Origin: Monarcha castaneiventris obscurior
Lineage: Eukaryota; Chordata; Aves; Passeriformes; Monarchidae
Length of the DNA stretch: 64,000 bases
Reading direction: 5' to 3'
Assembly (NCBI GenBank): GCA_026261815.1
Contig: JAMPIT010000174.1
Location: 14,570,001 to 14,634,000 of the forward strand
A model generated the notes under the pieces. That model was not told the DNA's origin and did not search any database. It saw only the letters and a program-made list of their open reading frames with translations. Of this stretch, positions 1 to 13,400 are shown one piece after another. Each line of letters opens with the position of its first letter. Position 1 is the first letter of the stretch. A program made the position numbers and the translations under genes.

Positions 1-1992
1 TCAGAAGTCCTTGCTGAAGAAGCCTCAAAGGAAAATGCCTCAGCAGCAGCAGGACATGATGCTGTTCCCAGGCTCCAGAGGTTCCCAGTAGCTGGTTAAT
101 GCCAGTCCAAACAGAAACCTGCTTCTCCAGCTGTAAATGTCAGATGCCAGACTGACAGTTGGCTACACATGGCAGTTGCAGGTGTCTGGAACAACTCTGG
201 TTAATTTATTTCAGGGTTGAGTCCTGTTTTTCCCCTATATTAAATTTAAAGAGGGCTTTGCAGCCATGAAGTCAATACAGCCCTGATCTGACACATGAAA
301 GCCGTAGGCTGAATAACTTATTAGCACCCTCGGTAATGAAAAACACTTCAATATTTAGGACTGATGCAGATTTGCTACTGAAAAAAATTTAAAATCTGTG
401 AACAGCATCTGCAGCCATGTGCTCAAGGTAATAATTAAGAAGAATTATCTTTGCTATATGTATTAAAACAACATAATTGGAGATTATATGTCCATATTAA
501 AGAGAAGCAGATAATCTTTTGCTTAGGAAATTAACATCAAGTGCAGTAACTGTTTCTATACCTGGGAGAATCTCAGGCTGAATTAGACAAATGGGATCCA
601 GATGCCCAAATATTACATACCAGTTTCTGTTCCCCACCTTGAGACCCCAGTGTGGAGCCAACCCCATCCTTGGACAGTGCTCCAATTTCCTCCTTGAATG
701 CACGTGGCAGAGGCTGTGTACAGTGAGGGTCTCAGATGTTCATGGATTTATGAAAAAATCCTAGGAAATGTTTTTGAAAAACCCTTTTTCCTAAAATACC
801 AGGAGAAATGTTGAGCATGATCTGAGGAGCAAGACATAAAAAAACCGGTTCTGTAACTGATTTCCAAAGTATTTAAGATGTCGCATATTTTATTTAGAAA
901 TCAATGATGCTTCCCTAATGGCTTAGCCGGCAAATAAATCACAGGCACTGGAACGAGCCATCATCAATCACTGCTTGGGGCTATACAGACCAGACTGGTG
1001 AAAAAGCAGCAATTAGCACCCATTAGCACTTATTTCCAAGTCTTCTCCATGGAAAAGGGTCATCCACAGCAAGTTAAGTGTCCAGTGTCGAAGTTCTTTG
1101 ACAGTTTAATATTTCTGACTCAAACTCATTTGCAGTTTACCTGCAAGGTAGCAGAATGTAGGTGGGGCTTGTGCAGACTTGGGTTTGGGGTTTATTTCTA
1201 TAGTGACTCATAAAAGTAATTTGTGCTGAAGGTGTTCCTGCCCTCAGGGCATTTGCTACACGTATTTCTCATGGATTCATTACCCACTGCTACAGAAACC
1301 ACCACTGCAGCCTTTCCTTCAGGAAGGGGCTTTCAGAGCATCTCACTCTTGCTCACCTTCTACCTAGCTGCCTGTTTTCGTGATATTTAATATGTTTAAG
1401 AAAGCTCTTGATCAAATTAGGTTTAAAATGGAGATCCATGATGTGTGATTCCATCATATATTTTTTTGGTTGTTGTTCCTTTCTGGGGGTATTCACTCTC
1501 CAAAGAACACCAAATCCCAAAGGGCAAACACTTTGTGACAGAGGCCTTTCTGCAGACACTTCTCTTCCTTTTACATGCACAACCCCACTCTGCATCTCCT
1601 TTTCAAAAGATGTGCTATCCCTTTCCCAGGTGTATGCAAGTACAAAGGATACCAGATGAGCTTTCTTCCCCTTGCTGTGAGATGAGGTTGAAAAACCTGT
1701 CTCCAGGCGCTCGGAATCTGCCACCAAGCCCACTGGGTCTTTTTGCAGCTCAGTGATGCCAATCAAATGGTTTCTATGAGAGACAAACTGCTATTCCTGG
1801 ACTCTGGCTGACTTCTTGCTGTGGATCATCGCCTCCTGGAAAAGGGAGAAAACCCCAATCCAAACGCAGTGCTGGAGCTGAATTTCCTCTCCTCTTCAGC
1901 CCTGTGCACTGAGGAGGGCTGAACCACCACATCCCCAAAAGAGCTAGGAAAGCACCGAGGGCTTCTGTCGTCCTGGTTTTCACAGTGCTTCA
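1..1992. other. Intergenic stretch, nothing recognised
   Basis: This AT-rich sequence lies left of the first LTR-like block. I see no exon with splice sites, no known repeat family and no RNA gene. Short open frames occur on both strands, but they overlap one another and resemble no family I recognise. In the vertebrate gene order the next gene leftward would be CAMK1D, but no kinase exon is visible here. Confidence 0.5.
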
Positions 1993-2314
1993 TGTTTTTG
2001 CTTTTGTAGTAGAAGTTCTCATGTACTTTTTATAAACATAGCTCTTGTTTTCTTAACCGGCTAAGAATGTTTACTAAATGTTCTAATAGTGTTCATACCT
2101 TTCTCCAAAGCGGAGAAAGGTGATAAACTGTATTCTTATCTTGTAAAATGCTAGAGGTGTTAACCTCATTCACTAATGTATAATTGTTTTAGAAGAGGTA
2201 TAAAAGTGAGAGAATAAAGGTGGGAGGCCTCTCTCTCTCTTTTGGCCTCGACTTAAATCTGACCTGCGGCTACCTGCTGTTTAAATCTGCGTGTCGTGTC
2301 CGAAAGAGCCACAC
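1993..2314 (+). mobile_element. Solo LTR-like fragment of an endogenous retrovirus
   Basis: The block starts with TG and ends near CACA. A TATA box (TATAAAAG) is at 2199-2206 and a polyadenylation signal (AATAAA) at 2213-2218, followed by a CT-rich tract and a CG-containing stretch that looks like R-U5. The close TATA/AATAAA spacing recalls class II avian LTRs. The U3-like part holds a perfect 9-bp inverted repeat (2098-2106 and 2112-2120). GCTTC occurs at 1987-1991 and again at 2315-2319, which may be a target-site duplication, although the edges do not fit TG...CA exactly. No retroviral coding sequence is attached. The exact ends and family are uncertain. Confidence 0.5.
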
Positions 2315-3136
2315 GCTTCCACCTGGAATCAGGGAAACCAAGCATGGACACCACTTTGAAAGGGCACGTGGCATCCCCAGGTGAGATCTGAAGCTTGGGG
2401 AGGGTTGTCTCACTGGATAAGGCAGAAATTTTCACACTGTATGGAAAGTGAGGGAAAAAGATGAGGAAGGGCCTCAAGTAAGACTGAGCATAATCAACAT
2501 TATTCCTGCAGATTCCCCAGACTCTCTTCGTAGCTTGCCTTAGGGCTGGGATTATTTTCTCCTCTGAGGGCTCTCCCTGCTCATCTTTGCTATGTATTGG
2601 CTGATTTCTTAGATGAAACAGAGCTCAGCCCCTTTTCCCATATTGAAGAAGTCAGATTTTGCCTTTTCTAACAAATTACATTTTCTTGTGATAACAATGA
2701 ATTATCCCATGAGCAAAAAACTCACAGAGAAAAAAGTCCTTCCTGACCCTGGACCCAGGGTACAAGTGGCAGGTGTGTGCTGAAAGAGCAGCAGGCAATA
2801 ATTAGCCAAAATGCCCATGCAAGTGCCTAAGCAGTCCTGGATGGGAAGAAACATGAATTTGTAGAGGCAGCTCTTAGTGCATTCCTGGCCCCAAAAGCAG
2901 GACACAAGGGGCATCTTGTGGAAAACGCAGCCAGAGAAGGCAGGGCGGACCCTTTGCTGCCCTCTACCCTGCACAGGCCTTCAAAGATGGTATCACAGGC
3001 CCAGTTGTTCCTTCTGGGATTAGAGCCTGACATCCAGTGCAGTTAGAAAAACAGGTTTCATGATTACAGTAGTTTTTTCTAAGCAATTTGAGTTCACAGT
3101 TGTTCTCCAGCTCAGGGGTGCTCCTTGGAGAAATCT
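2315..3136. other. Intergenic stretch, nothing recognised
   Basis: This is unique-looking sequence between the LTR-like block and the first CR1 copy. Minus-strand open frames of up to 90 codons occur, but none has splice context or family resemblance. Confidence 0.45.
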
Positions 3137-3905
3137 GTCTGGCACTGGAGCATCTCTCCTGTGAGGAAAGGCAGAGAGCTGGGAGTGATCCATGTGCAGA
3201 AGAGAAGGCTCAGGGCGATCTTATGAATCTACATAACTGTGGAAAGTGGAATAGCAGTCAGCGATGTGTTCTGGCAGCCAGGAGGGCCAACCATGTCCTG
3301 GATGCATTAGGCCCAGCATCACCAGACAGGCAAGGGAGGGGATTGTCCCACACTGCTCTGCACTGGGGGGGCCTCACTTCAAGTCCAAGGCAGTTTTGGG
3401 CAGCAAAATGTAAGAAGGACATCAGAGTATTCAAGTGTGTCCAGAGGAGGGTGACCAAGATGGTTAGAAGTCTCAAGGGCAAGACTTATGAGGAACAGCT
3501 GAGGTCACTTGGTTTGTTCAGCCTGGAGAAGCAGAGGCTGAGGAGAGGCCTCATCACAGTCTGCACCTCCCTCAAGGGGGATGGTGGAGGTGCTGGTCTC
3601 CCCTCTCTGGTGACCAGCAAGAGGACATGAGGCAATGGAAAGAAGCTGCACTGGGGATTCTGTCCAGTCTGAACTCTGGGAAAAGGCTCTTCACTGAGGA
3701 GGTGGTCAGGCACTGGAAGAGGCTCCCTGGGGAAGTGCTCACAGCACCAAGGCTGACAGCATTCAAGGAGGGTCTGCACGATGCTCTCAGTCACATAGTT
3801 TAGTTTTAGGTAGTTAGTCTTAGTTAGTCCTCCTGTGAGGAGCAGGGAGCTGGACTCAATGGTCTTTATGAATCCCTTCTAACTTGAATTATTCTGTGAT
3901 TCTTT
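3137..3905 (+). mobile_element. CR1 LINE, 3' portion, probably composite
   Basis: This is CR1 sequence in the sense orientation. It contains the phrases common to avian CR1 3' ends: 'gtccagaggagggtgacc' (3439 on), 'cagcctggagaagcagaggctgaggag' (from about 3520, given here only in part), 'gaggctccctgggga' (3719 on) and the terminal ATTCTGTGATTCT-type tail. The first 110 bp resemble a different CR1 segment from what follows about 3250, so two copies may be joined or nested. The 180-codon open frame inside it is not a host gene. Confidence 0.85.
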
Positions 3906-5069
3906 AGTCAGTCTTTGGCCGCTCTCCAATGACCGATGTATTTCTTGCAACATTGTGCCTAAAGCAACACATCTCACTACACCATCCTCTCATCAAACAA
4001 AATAATCTCTCATTTTTTCCATCCCTCTCTCCTCCTAGCCCAGAATGACACCTGCCTTTATCCTCCCCCAACAGCTTATTATCACCTTGCATTTAATGGT
4101 CTCTACTGTAACTTATCCACTCCCACTGCACTGCTGCTCTGCCAGCTCTCACCCATTTATACTCGAATGTCTGATTTCTCCTCCTAACTACAGCTCTTTG
4201 CACTCGCCTTTATCAAATTTCTTCTTGTTATTTCAGGCCATTTTTCCTGTGTATTGTGGCCATTTCGAATTCTGATACAAACCTCCAAAGAGCCTGAGTG
4301 TATTCTCAAGTCACTGCCAACCACAGATTTTTATACAGGCTATTTATTTCACCGCTCCAGCCATTAACGAAGCTATGGAAAAATACAGTCCCTGAAATAA
4401 AATGTATAGTGGTCTCACAATGCCCTCTCTGGCTTCATAGCAATAGCCATTCCAAGTGCAGTTTCTCTGCTAAATTGTGTTAATTTACTTCATTTCTTTT
4501 TTTCCTTGAAAAAAGGAAAAAGAATATAGTGAGACAAAGAAAACATTAACAGCATCGGTTTTCTCTGAATCATCCATCATTTTTTCTCCATCCACTCATT
4601 TTTTCACACTTAATCATGTGCCTTTCCTTCAGATTTCCGCAGTTTTCATTTTGATTGATCCTTACAAGCCCTTGCTGTGCCATTTTCCCTTCACATTAGG
4701 ACACTGCTGACGGGCCATTAAAAAAGCATCTCTCAGTTATCCCACCCACCTCTCCCAAATGGACCCAGGCATTGACACCTACACTTACCAAAACTGCCTT
4801 TTCAGGTCCTTATTCTGCTCCTCTCATCTCCCTGCTTTCTTCAGAGCACCAAATTCCAACTCCACGGCCACTTTCATTTGAATTACTTCTGACTTTTAAA
4901 GTTTTAACCACTTAAATAAGCCTGACTGCAACCCAGAACAGTCAGCTCTAAAATAACACCCCGTACCTTCTGAAATACTGTCCTCTGGAAAAATTTCTAT
5001 TAACTCTGTCTTTTCAGGTCTTCCCGTGTTCGGCACTTTCCCAACAGATTCTCAAGTATTATTTGGAAA
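3906..5069. other. Intergenic stretch, nothing recognised
   Basis: This CT-rich, apparently unique sequence lies between two CR1 copies. I see no gene, RNA or repeat family. Confidence 0.45.
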
Positions 5070-5650
5070 TACTGGTGGATGAAAAGTTGGGCACAAGCTG
5101 GACATGTGCACTCACAGCCTGGAAAGCCAAATATGTCCTGGGCTGCATCCCCAGCACAGTGAGCAGCAGATCAAGGCAGGAGGTTCTGCCCCTCTGCTCT
5201 GCTCTGCTCTCCTGAGACCCCACCTGCAGTGCTGCATCCAGCTCTGGTGTCCTCTGCAATAGACCTGTTGGAGCAAGTTCAGAGGAAGGCCACAAAAAGG
5301 ATCTCAGGGCTGGAACACCTCTCCTTTGAGGAAAGGCTGAGGGAGATGGGGAAAGCTGGGGAAAGTTCTGGGTAGACCATATTGCAACCTTGCAGTACTT
5401 GAAAGGGGCTTACAGGAAACATAAAGAGAGACTTTTACCAGGGGCTGTAGTGACAGGATAAAGGGCAGCAGCTTTAAACTGAAGGAGGGTCAGTTTAGAC
5501 TGACATTAAGGAAGAAATTTTTCTGTATGAAGTTGGTGAGACACAGGAACAGAGTACCCAGAGAAGTTGTGGTTGCCCTATTCCTGGAAGTGTTTGAGGA
5601 CTGGAGGACATTTAACAGTCCTTTCCAACCCAAACCATTCTGTGATTCCC
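5070..5650 (+). mobile_element. CR1 LINE, 3' portion
   Basis: This sense-orientation CR1 starts around 'gtggatgaaaagttgg' and ends with 'cattctgtgattcc'. It contains typical internal phrases such as 'cctctcctttgaggaaagg' near 5319 and 'ggaagaaatttttctgt' near 5510. It is diverged and has small deletions, so it is not a recent copy. Confidence 0.85.
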
Positions 5651-8600
5651 AAGCTTTGGAAATACACTGCTGGCGTTCAGCATAGTGCCTCCAGCCTTTC
5701 CTGAGTGACAAGCCTGTGATCCAGTGCTGCCGTTTATTTCCTAAAGTCACTGCAATGCACATCAATCATTCCTGACACATCCTGACACTGAGCTCCTCCT
5801 GTGTATTCCACATTCTGGTGTACAGACGTTTTAGCTTCACATGTTGTTCATTCTCTCTCCTGGATCTTAACAGTCCCAGCTCCGATGAATAATTCATTTG
5901 CATCAATGAAGTGCTACAGTCTGTCAGGACACAGTTTCATAGCAGAAGCCTAGACAAAACCCAAAATTTCAAGCCCCTCCACCAGCTGGATTTGAGCCCT
6001 AAAGACTAGAAATAACAAATATTGATTATTCTCTTTCTTTTGGACAGTAATGCTGTTTAGGAGCCACAAATCTCTCCTGGAAGGTCAGTTGTAACTAGCA
6101 TCCTTCCCTGAAGAAAGGTTCTGAGCAGCCAGTGTTTATGACTAACCAGCCAACCAACCTTTCCCTACAAGCTGCCAAAACACATCCTTGGAAGAAGCCT
6201 GGCCAGCTGTTAAGAGGACCTTAGAGCAATCAAAGCACTGTTGATACCCAGGCAGTACATTGCTGCAATAGTTCACATGAAGAAATATGGCAGGATACCT
6301 CCCTCCCCCAGTCTGCCCTCCCCAAAAGAAAGAACCAAAAAACCTCAAACCAGACTTACTGCAATGCCAATGCCATTACTACTACAAAATCCTGTAATCA
6401 CATGTTGCTTAAGGGCTCTGCATCTTTGAGAAAGCTTCAAGTCTCCACAAAATACACCAGTTATGGCAACAAGTCTTATTTTAGCTCTATATAATTTCAG
6501 GATGACCACAAGTTGGAGATTTTCTCTTTACACAGGTCATCAAATTCAGATAGAAGACACTGTTAATTCAACATCCAGACAAGCTTTTGGTAAGGTAGAT
6601 TTACTAGGCCTCTAAACATCAGTGTTAGCAGGTGTCCTTCATGAATCAAAAGCACTATGGTCTGTTTCTGTGTTACACTTTAGGTCCATCTTCTCTAGGC
6701 CAAAATTATGTATTTTAGTTCAATATTATTTCTTGAACTAATGTCCAGAATGTAACGTGTCCAAACACAACTAGAATTCATACTTTTGGCCTCTAAGGTT
6801 GAAATCAATTACCAGTTGCCAAGCTGATTTGCCTATTTATGCTCACTGACAAACACCCTGTGCTCCTCTCTGGCTATTTGACACTTCAAATTTGGGACAG
6901 TCTGTGATAGCTGAACTCAGCCATGCACAAAGGTACAGAAGGATTTTTACACGATTTGTGCCATGCTATTACCCACCTCCACACTGCCACTGATCTGTTT
7001 TGGGGTCCTTTCACCTGGCAATGCTCACCTGAAAGCCTGAAACCAGGAGTGTGTAGTGGTCTCTGTGGCCCAAATGAGCACCTGAACTGCATCTCACAGG
7101 GAACTTTTTTTCTGCATCCTGGACATGAGCAATAGGTGAGTACGTAACAATGAGACACAAGAGATTTCTAGATAAGGGTGTCAGGTGCAGTTAGGTGGGC
7201 TTTTACAAGCTGTGATCAGAATCCAACAAGTGCTACTGATATTACCGAGACTTGGACCTGGGTACTACTCCCCTACTTTCAGAGTTTAGGGCATTTTTTA
7301 GGTATTATAGAGCACCACTCAAAAACATGTCTTTGTAAGAGGGAGGGAACGTGGATAGGGAGAGGTTTTAAAGTTCAGATCAGTATTATCCATGCTGCTG
7401 CTGCTGCTGCCAATTCTGATCTTAACATTTATCCAAGTAAGAGGCTGGGGGATGAGGAAAGACAGGGACAACGCCAGAGAAGGAAAAGTCAAAAGAGAAC
7501 AAACAGAATGGACACTCTGAAGCCCAGAAGGACAGGAGTGTTACACCAAACCCTGAACTAAGCCAGAACATGTCAAGAACTGCTACTAATGGGGTTACAG
7601 GAATCCTGATCCCCACTATCCATTTGGGAGATTAAACATCACAAGTACTGGCTGTGAAACAAGGAGGACTTTTCCTTGGCAGAGCTGCAGCCCAAGAACT
7701 CAATCTCCCTCCTGGAGCCATCAGACACAGCCAGACTTCTGCAGGGTTTGGCAGGCACAGATCTGTATAAAATGACTGCATGTTACCTCCCTCTAAAACT
7801 TCTGTTTGTCATCTAGATGAGACTGCAAGCATCTTTACACTGTTTTAAGCATATAATTAAGACTATATAGTATATAGTTGGCCCTTACTCATCAACTGGT
7901 GATGATATAATTGAATTCTGTGAACAAGGACCTGAACAGTTGGAATTTTGTATTTTCAAATTTCTGTACATGATGGCTAGAGGCAGAAACTGCTTTTATG
8001 ATGAAATAGAAAAGAGTGTCATATACTATTCAGTGTAAAATTGATCTGAAGCATTTTTAATCTACCAACATTAGCTTCCTCAGCTCCCCAAAAGGAATAT
8101 GCTTGTTAATTATCCTAGGAGATCAAAAGGACACATGGAGTGAAAATTCTTTTAGAAGAGGAATCTTTAATTTATAGACAAACAAAATTCACTGTCTGGT
8201 TACCTGAAGTTAGGGAAAAAGCAAAGTACATCTAAAGTATGTATTTAAACTGTAAGGATATGGTATTTTGGGGGACCTGATCATGTAGATCATATTGTTA
8301 TATTGGGCATTGTTTCTGTACCAGGGCCTGAACATGGGACCAGTATTTTTGCTCTGCTGTCTTTCATGGTTGTTCACTACGACTAAGCCCACAGGAAGAA
8401 GGACAAGTTCCTGCAACTCTAAACTACAGTTCATTATCAGTGCTGGATAGCTTGGCTGAGCAGCCCATGAATTCAGACTGGGCTCCTGCCAGCATCTCAC
8501 AGAAGAGAAAAACCCCAGCCTACCCACCTAAAGGGACACTCCAGAGTACACAGGGTCCCACCAAACTGGTCCCATCACCAAATACATTCTGGTGAACATT

Positions 8601-10362
8601 CAGCAAAGACAGCTGAGACAACAGTAAATTAATGTGTGAAGCCCACATGGAAGACGTGGGAAACTATCTTCCAGCTTTAAAGTAGGACTGTGTTTTTAAA
8701 GACAATACTCCATAGTTCAGAAGCATTTATGAATCTGTTGGAAGATTCAGGGCATCATCTGTGTAAAGGAAATGTGGTTAGATCACCACAACAATTTAAG
8801 TTATGGCTAGAAACTTAAAGAGGAAAGCGTTGTTAATTTTTTACACCCTGAAGTTCCTACCGATTTAGAGACATTAAACTCAAATTTGAGAAACACTCAT
8901 CCAAAGTCCTGCAGTATGGCAGGATTAGGCATAGCCCAGCCCTGAGTTAATGATCATCTAATTTGAATACAAAAAGCTATTGAGAAGCAGGTTCCAATGC
9001 TTCAAAGGCAGGGCAGACCTGTTCTGACTCCAGGAGCTTTAATCTGTGATGTTTCACCAATGTGTGTCGTAGAACTCGATCCTTAATCTGCATAATCTTT
9101 AACTCAAGTTTTCATTCAAAAATGAAGCTAAATAAAGACAGTAAGTAATAATTTAACATCTTAGCTCAGATTCAACATCCAAGAACAGATTGTAACCAAG
9201 CACCATTCCAATCTGACAGCAAAAGCAAGGCAAAGAAACACAAACAGCTTTATATACACACACACAGAGTATCACATAACTGGTTTGAAATAGGAACCAA
9301 TTTCCAGGGGTTATGAACCTCCAAATGTCCTTTCGTTTCAATGGGAACTCTGCACACTGTTAATAAATTACTGATGCCATGCAAACACCTATATCCAAGT
9401 CAGCTGGTGATTCACCTAAAACTGTCCTCCCCCACCTCCCAAACAACAGCAATTGGTAACAAGAGCTTCTGTTTTCCCAAATTTAGCCAAGCTTCCCTTT
9501 ATACAAAAAACATGAAGTACCAAATGAATACAGAATTTTAAGAGCTGAAAGAGTAATTGCTTTCTTAAGAAACTCAGAGATGTGACACAAAAGAAACAAG
9601 ACTGAGTCTGCATATAAAATTATAGGTTGTTGTTAACTACATATATTAAAAGTCACAGATGATGTGTAGTATGTAATCATGTTAAAAAATCAGGTTTCAA
9701 GAAAGCTTTACTATGAAAATGAAATGAAATTTGGTGAAGTTAAATGAATTTTGTCGCTTTTGTGACTGTGAAAATATTATTTTACTTGAAATGCACTCAG
9801 AATTTCATATTCCCAATATGTAAAATTTTCAAACCTTACTACTACAGCTATAGCTGTTCTCTGAAATGATATAATTAGCCCTTGCAACAAAGAAAAAAAT
9901 CCCTTCTCCATTTTTAATTTTTTTTTTTTTACATAAAGGATGAGAAGTGCTCCCAAAACAAAACCAATTTACAATTTTAAAAGGTTACTGCAGATAAAAA
10001 TGTACATTCCTTTTTCTTTGTGACTACATTTTAAGCAAGACTGTGCCTAAATTCAGAGAATACTCCATGTTTTTACTGAACAAGCATTACATGTTGCCAT
10101 ATTTACACTGTGGACTTTGGGGAGTCCAAAGGCGTAGCTCAGTGGCATCAATCTTCACATTATGAGAAGGGAAAGCAGTCGTTCAGCTGCACTCAGGTTG
10201 TTGCTTCTTTGCACCTGGAATCCAGTGAGAACTCACCCTGACCTTCTGTGTTTCCCTGAAAAAGCTTTTCTACACTTTTGTATAAACCAACAGACACAGA
10301 GGATGAACAGCTCTTCAGTTCTTTCATTGACTATAAAAAGCAGGTTTTCTTTAAATCAACAG
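5651..10362. other. Intergenic stretch downstream of CDC123
   Basis: This 4.7 kb stretch lies left of the CDC123 terminal exon. I recognise no exon, RNA gene or clear repeat. It holds a short CA run near 9258 and a T run near 9911. A short tRNA A-box-like string near 10135 has no matching B box or acceptor stem. Part of it could be a longer CDC123 3' UTR if the nearby polyadenylation signal is not the one used. Confidence 0.4.
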
Positions 10363-10368
10363 TTTAAT
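10363..10368 (-). terminator. Candidate polyadenylation signal of CDC123
   Basis: The minus strand reads ATTAAA about 67 nt past the CDC123 stop codon. It is the closest signal of this kind and would give a short 3' UTR. No canonical AATAAA was noticed nearby, so the true 3' end needs transcript evidence. Confidence 0.3.
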
Positions 10369-10434
10369 AGTTATGCTAAATAGAGCTTTTGCCACATTTC
10401 TTGCTTGTAATTCAATGTAATGCTTCTGGGTACC

Positions 10435-13400
10435 TCAGTCATCATCTTGCTGATTTCTTTTCTGTCAACAGAACAGAAGAGTTCATAATGTTAGGACACA
10501 GTTATCTGAAGTAAAAGCGCTAATAAATCACGACAAGTGTTTCCAGATACAATGGATTAGACAGTGACTGCATTTCTAAGCCATTTTTGGAACAGTAAGA
10601 GATAATGTTTCCAACAAATTGGAGAGAGCAGTATCAACCCTCTCTCTCATCCCAAACTATAGGATTTTATTTCCAGTAAAGAACAAGGTTTGCCTTGCCC
10701 ATTAAATCATAGAATATACAAGAACTAGAAAACATGGTGGCAAGAGTCAGTGATCCAGATGCAGGTAATCTGCCCTCCCTTCCCTACCTTACAAAGATGT
10801 CATGTTTTCATGTCATTGTGCATCAAAAGAACAAAGAAAGTGGATTGAATAAAGAACAACTCTTTCATGGTTTTCCCTAATATATTTGTCTTCTAACTTT
10901 TAAAGAAAAAAATTAAAAACATTGAAAGCTAAAAGCATTAGCTCCAGGCGTTCAAAAAGCACATTTCTATTCATACTACATTCATATTTACGTTTCAATA
11001 AGAAAGAAACAGCTCAGTCCTTCAGTAAGATTTGTCAAACTACATTCATTGCTTCCCATAAAAATAAAATTAATTAACCAAAGTGAGAACAGTATGAAAG
11101 CCTGCTCTTCATCACTTCAGAAACAATTAACCCAGCAATACATTGGGTGATGGCTTCATACATTGCTTTTTCTGTAACTACGTACTCTTTGTTAGTTACA
11201 AAAGCACAGTTCCAGGGATGTTGGTGTTTCCACCTGACAAAGGTGGAAGGTCAGAGATTTTTTCTGCTACTTCTTACCAGTTTAAGAAAGTCAATCAATT
11301 TGTGAACGTCCTCTCCTGTGGAAAGGTCCACGAAGTCCTTGGGCAGGCGGTAGCTCAGGTAGGGACTGGGCTGCACGGTGACTTTGCTGTTCGTACAACG
11401 GAACACTGGATAATCCTTTGGAAAAGACACCAGAGATAAGAACAGTGGACATGAATAAAGCTAGAAATGTTTCTGGAACTCCCCCGTGAGACTGAGTCAC
11501 GTTGCCAATGAGTTTATTTGGCACTCATTCAAACTAAACTTGCGCTTTCTAAAAATTGTAGCTTTCTTATAAAACCTCTGCCCACTTCGGAGCAATTTAA
11601 AATGTCAAACATGTTAAACAGTCAACTAATGGCTTTCATTACCTCACTTGAAAGTTTCGACAATGTATCAGTTATTAATGTGTTTAATAAACTCATGCTT
11701 ATGACGGTGCTGGAATGATGGAGCTGTAAGGAACTTCGGGCAGTAGTAGCTATATGTGTATCTGGAAGGAGGAAAATCTTTTTGATGGAATCCCTAAATG
11801 TGTCTTCACAGTTTCCCTGTTTAAACACATTTGCAACTATAACCTTACTGAAATTATAATCTAAGCTTTCCAGCCAATTTACCTACTGAAGGAAAAAATA
11901 CCTATTAAAGGGCCAAAAGTATCTCTAAATGCTCAATTGCAGCAACAGTTTTTGGGGAATAATATAATTTTCAGTTCAACACATTGACATGCTATGCAAT
12001 TGCCAGCTGTACAGCAATAAACAGCTTCATTTTAAAGAGAGATCAGTAACTTCACACCAGATTCTGTGACTGGATGCAAGATGAAACATGAAGACAAATT
12101 ATTCTACTTTTCATCCAGGCTTGCACTACAGAAAACTGTGTAAAGCATCTGTCACCGAGAAAAAGAAATCCCAAAATGAAAATTCATGTGTCCCACAGAC
12201 AGCTCAAGAATTGGGAGTGTGTTTTAACAAAGGAGACACAGCTTTTAGCAGGAGGTTTCATGGAATGGGTTTTCATAACAGCAACAGCCCCATGGTGAGA
12301 CAGAGACAATGGCCTGAACGACAGCCTGGAGTGGTGCTTCCCTGTCAATGTGTTATGGAAAGGGCCACAGGACTAAAGAAACTCTCAGATGTTAACATCA
12401 GCTCAATGAAGCTTGTCATTTCAGTGACCTCTAATGCAGCTCAACAGCTAGGAAATAAAGAAAAGCCCATGCTGACCAGCTATCTCTCTTCAGAAAACAA
12501 CCAAGTGTTTCCCAAGATCCACTAACACACCACTTGATCTCTTATCAAGCTGTCCAAGGACACATTAAGATGTGACAACTCTGTCTCAATATGCAGTGAG
12601 AAAAAAAAGATGGAATACAAAAAATGAAGACTATCCCTCCCTCTCTGTATTAACAGGAAGTTACTTGTTTTTACAGAGGAAATACTGCTTGGAAGAGGGA
12701 TGGAAAAGCCCTGCTCTGCAAGTCCAGGGAGTTCAACCAGAGGACAAGGCTTCTCTGAGGGTATTCCAGATGAGGAAGAGACAGAAGTTAAGCTTCTGCT
12801 TGTGTCCCCACGAGCATAAAACTGGAGATGTGGGAAACTGCATGACATATGAGGAACCAAGCAGAAATGTAAGTGATTACATAGAAAAGTAACAGATTTA
12901 AAGAAAAACTGAAAGGAGTGCATCAAAACTGTGTAAAAGCAAGTTTCAGGGCCTCTTCTTTGCAATGGGGTCAAAGCTGCAATATGGGCTTGTACTGCTT
13001 GAACTAAAAATTCCCTTGCAGGCCTCTAAAACTAGCAGGTGATACTTGTTGAGATTAACTACTAAGGTAGATTCTACTTACAAAGAGTCTACATTTCACA
13101 AGTTAAGGAGCTCCATTTACTTCAATGGAATTTGCATCACAATTTGATTATAACAGCAAAAGAAAGAAAAAATAAGGCCATAAATCCTGTTGGATGTTAT
13201 CCAGCCTCCCTCACCTGTTCTGTTGCTTCCCCTTCACTCTGGTCTCCTTTCAAGTTCTTCCCAGAGGTGAGTTCTTCCCATGTAAAGAGCAGGGAGTCTG
13301 TTACTTCACCAAATGGGTTAAAATCTATTAACCAAATCTTACCCTGCAAAGGAACCACAGAAGAATTAAAGCAAACCACAGAATTAAAACAAAACAAAAC

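Noticed and set aside
3088..3630. Plus-strand 180-codon open frame
   Set aside because: It overlaps a CR1 3' portion and resembles no host protein. CR1 consensus phrases run through it.
10131..10205. tRNA-like A box (TAGCTCAGTGGC) near 10135
   Set aside because: The downstream sequence has only a weak partial B box and no acceptor stem complementary to the 5' end, so no cloverleaf forms.
5651..10434. Possible CAMK1D first exon downstream of CDC123
   Set aside because: CAMK1D is the expected next gene by synteny, but no kinase N-terminal coding sequence or CpG island is visible. It is probably farther left.
12088..12974. Adjacent 145-codon (plus) and 150-codon (minus) open frames
   Set aside because: Both lie in CDC123 intron 11, look compositionally random and match no family I recognise. 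Chance frames of this length are expected in 64 kb.
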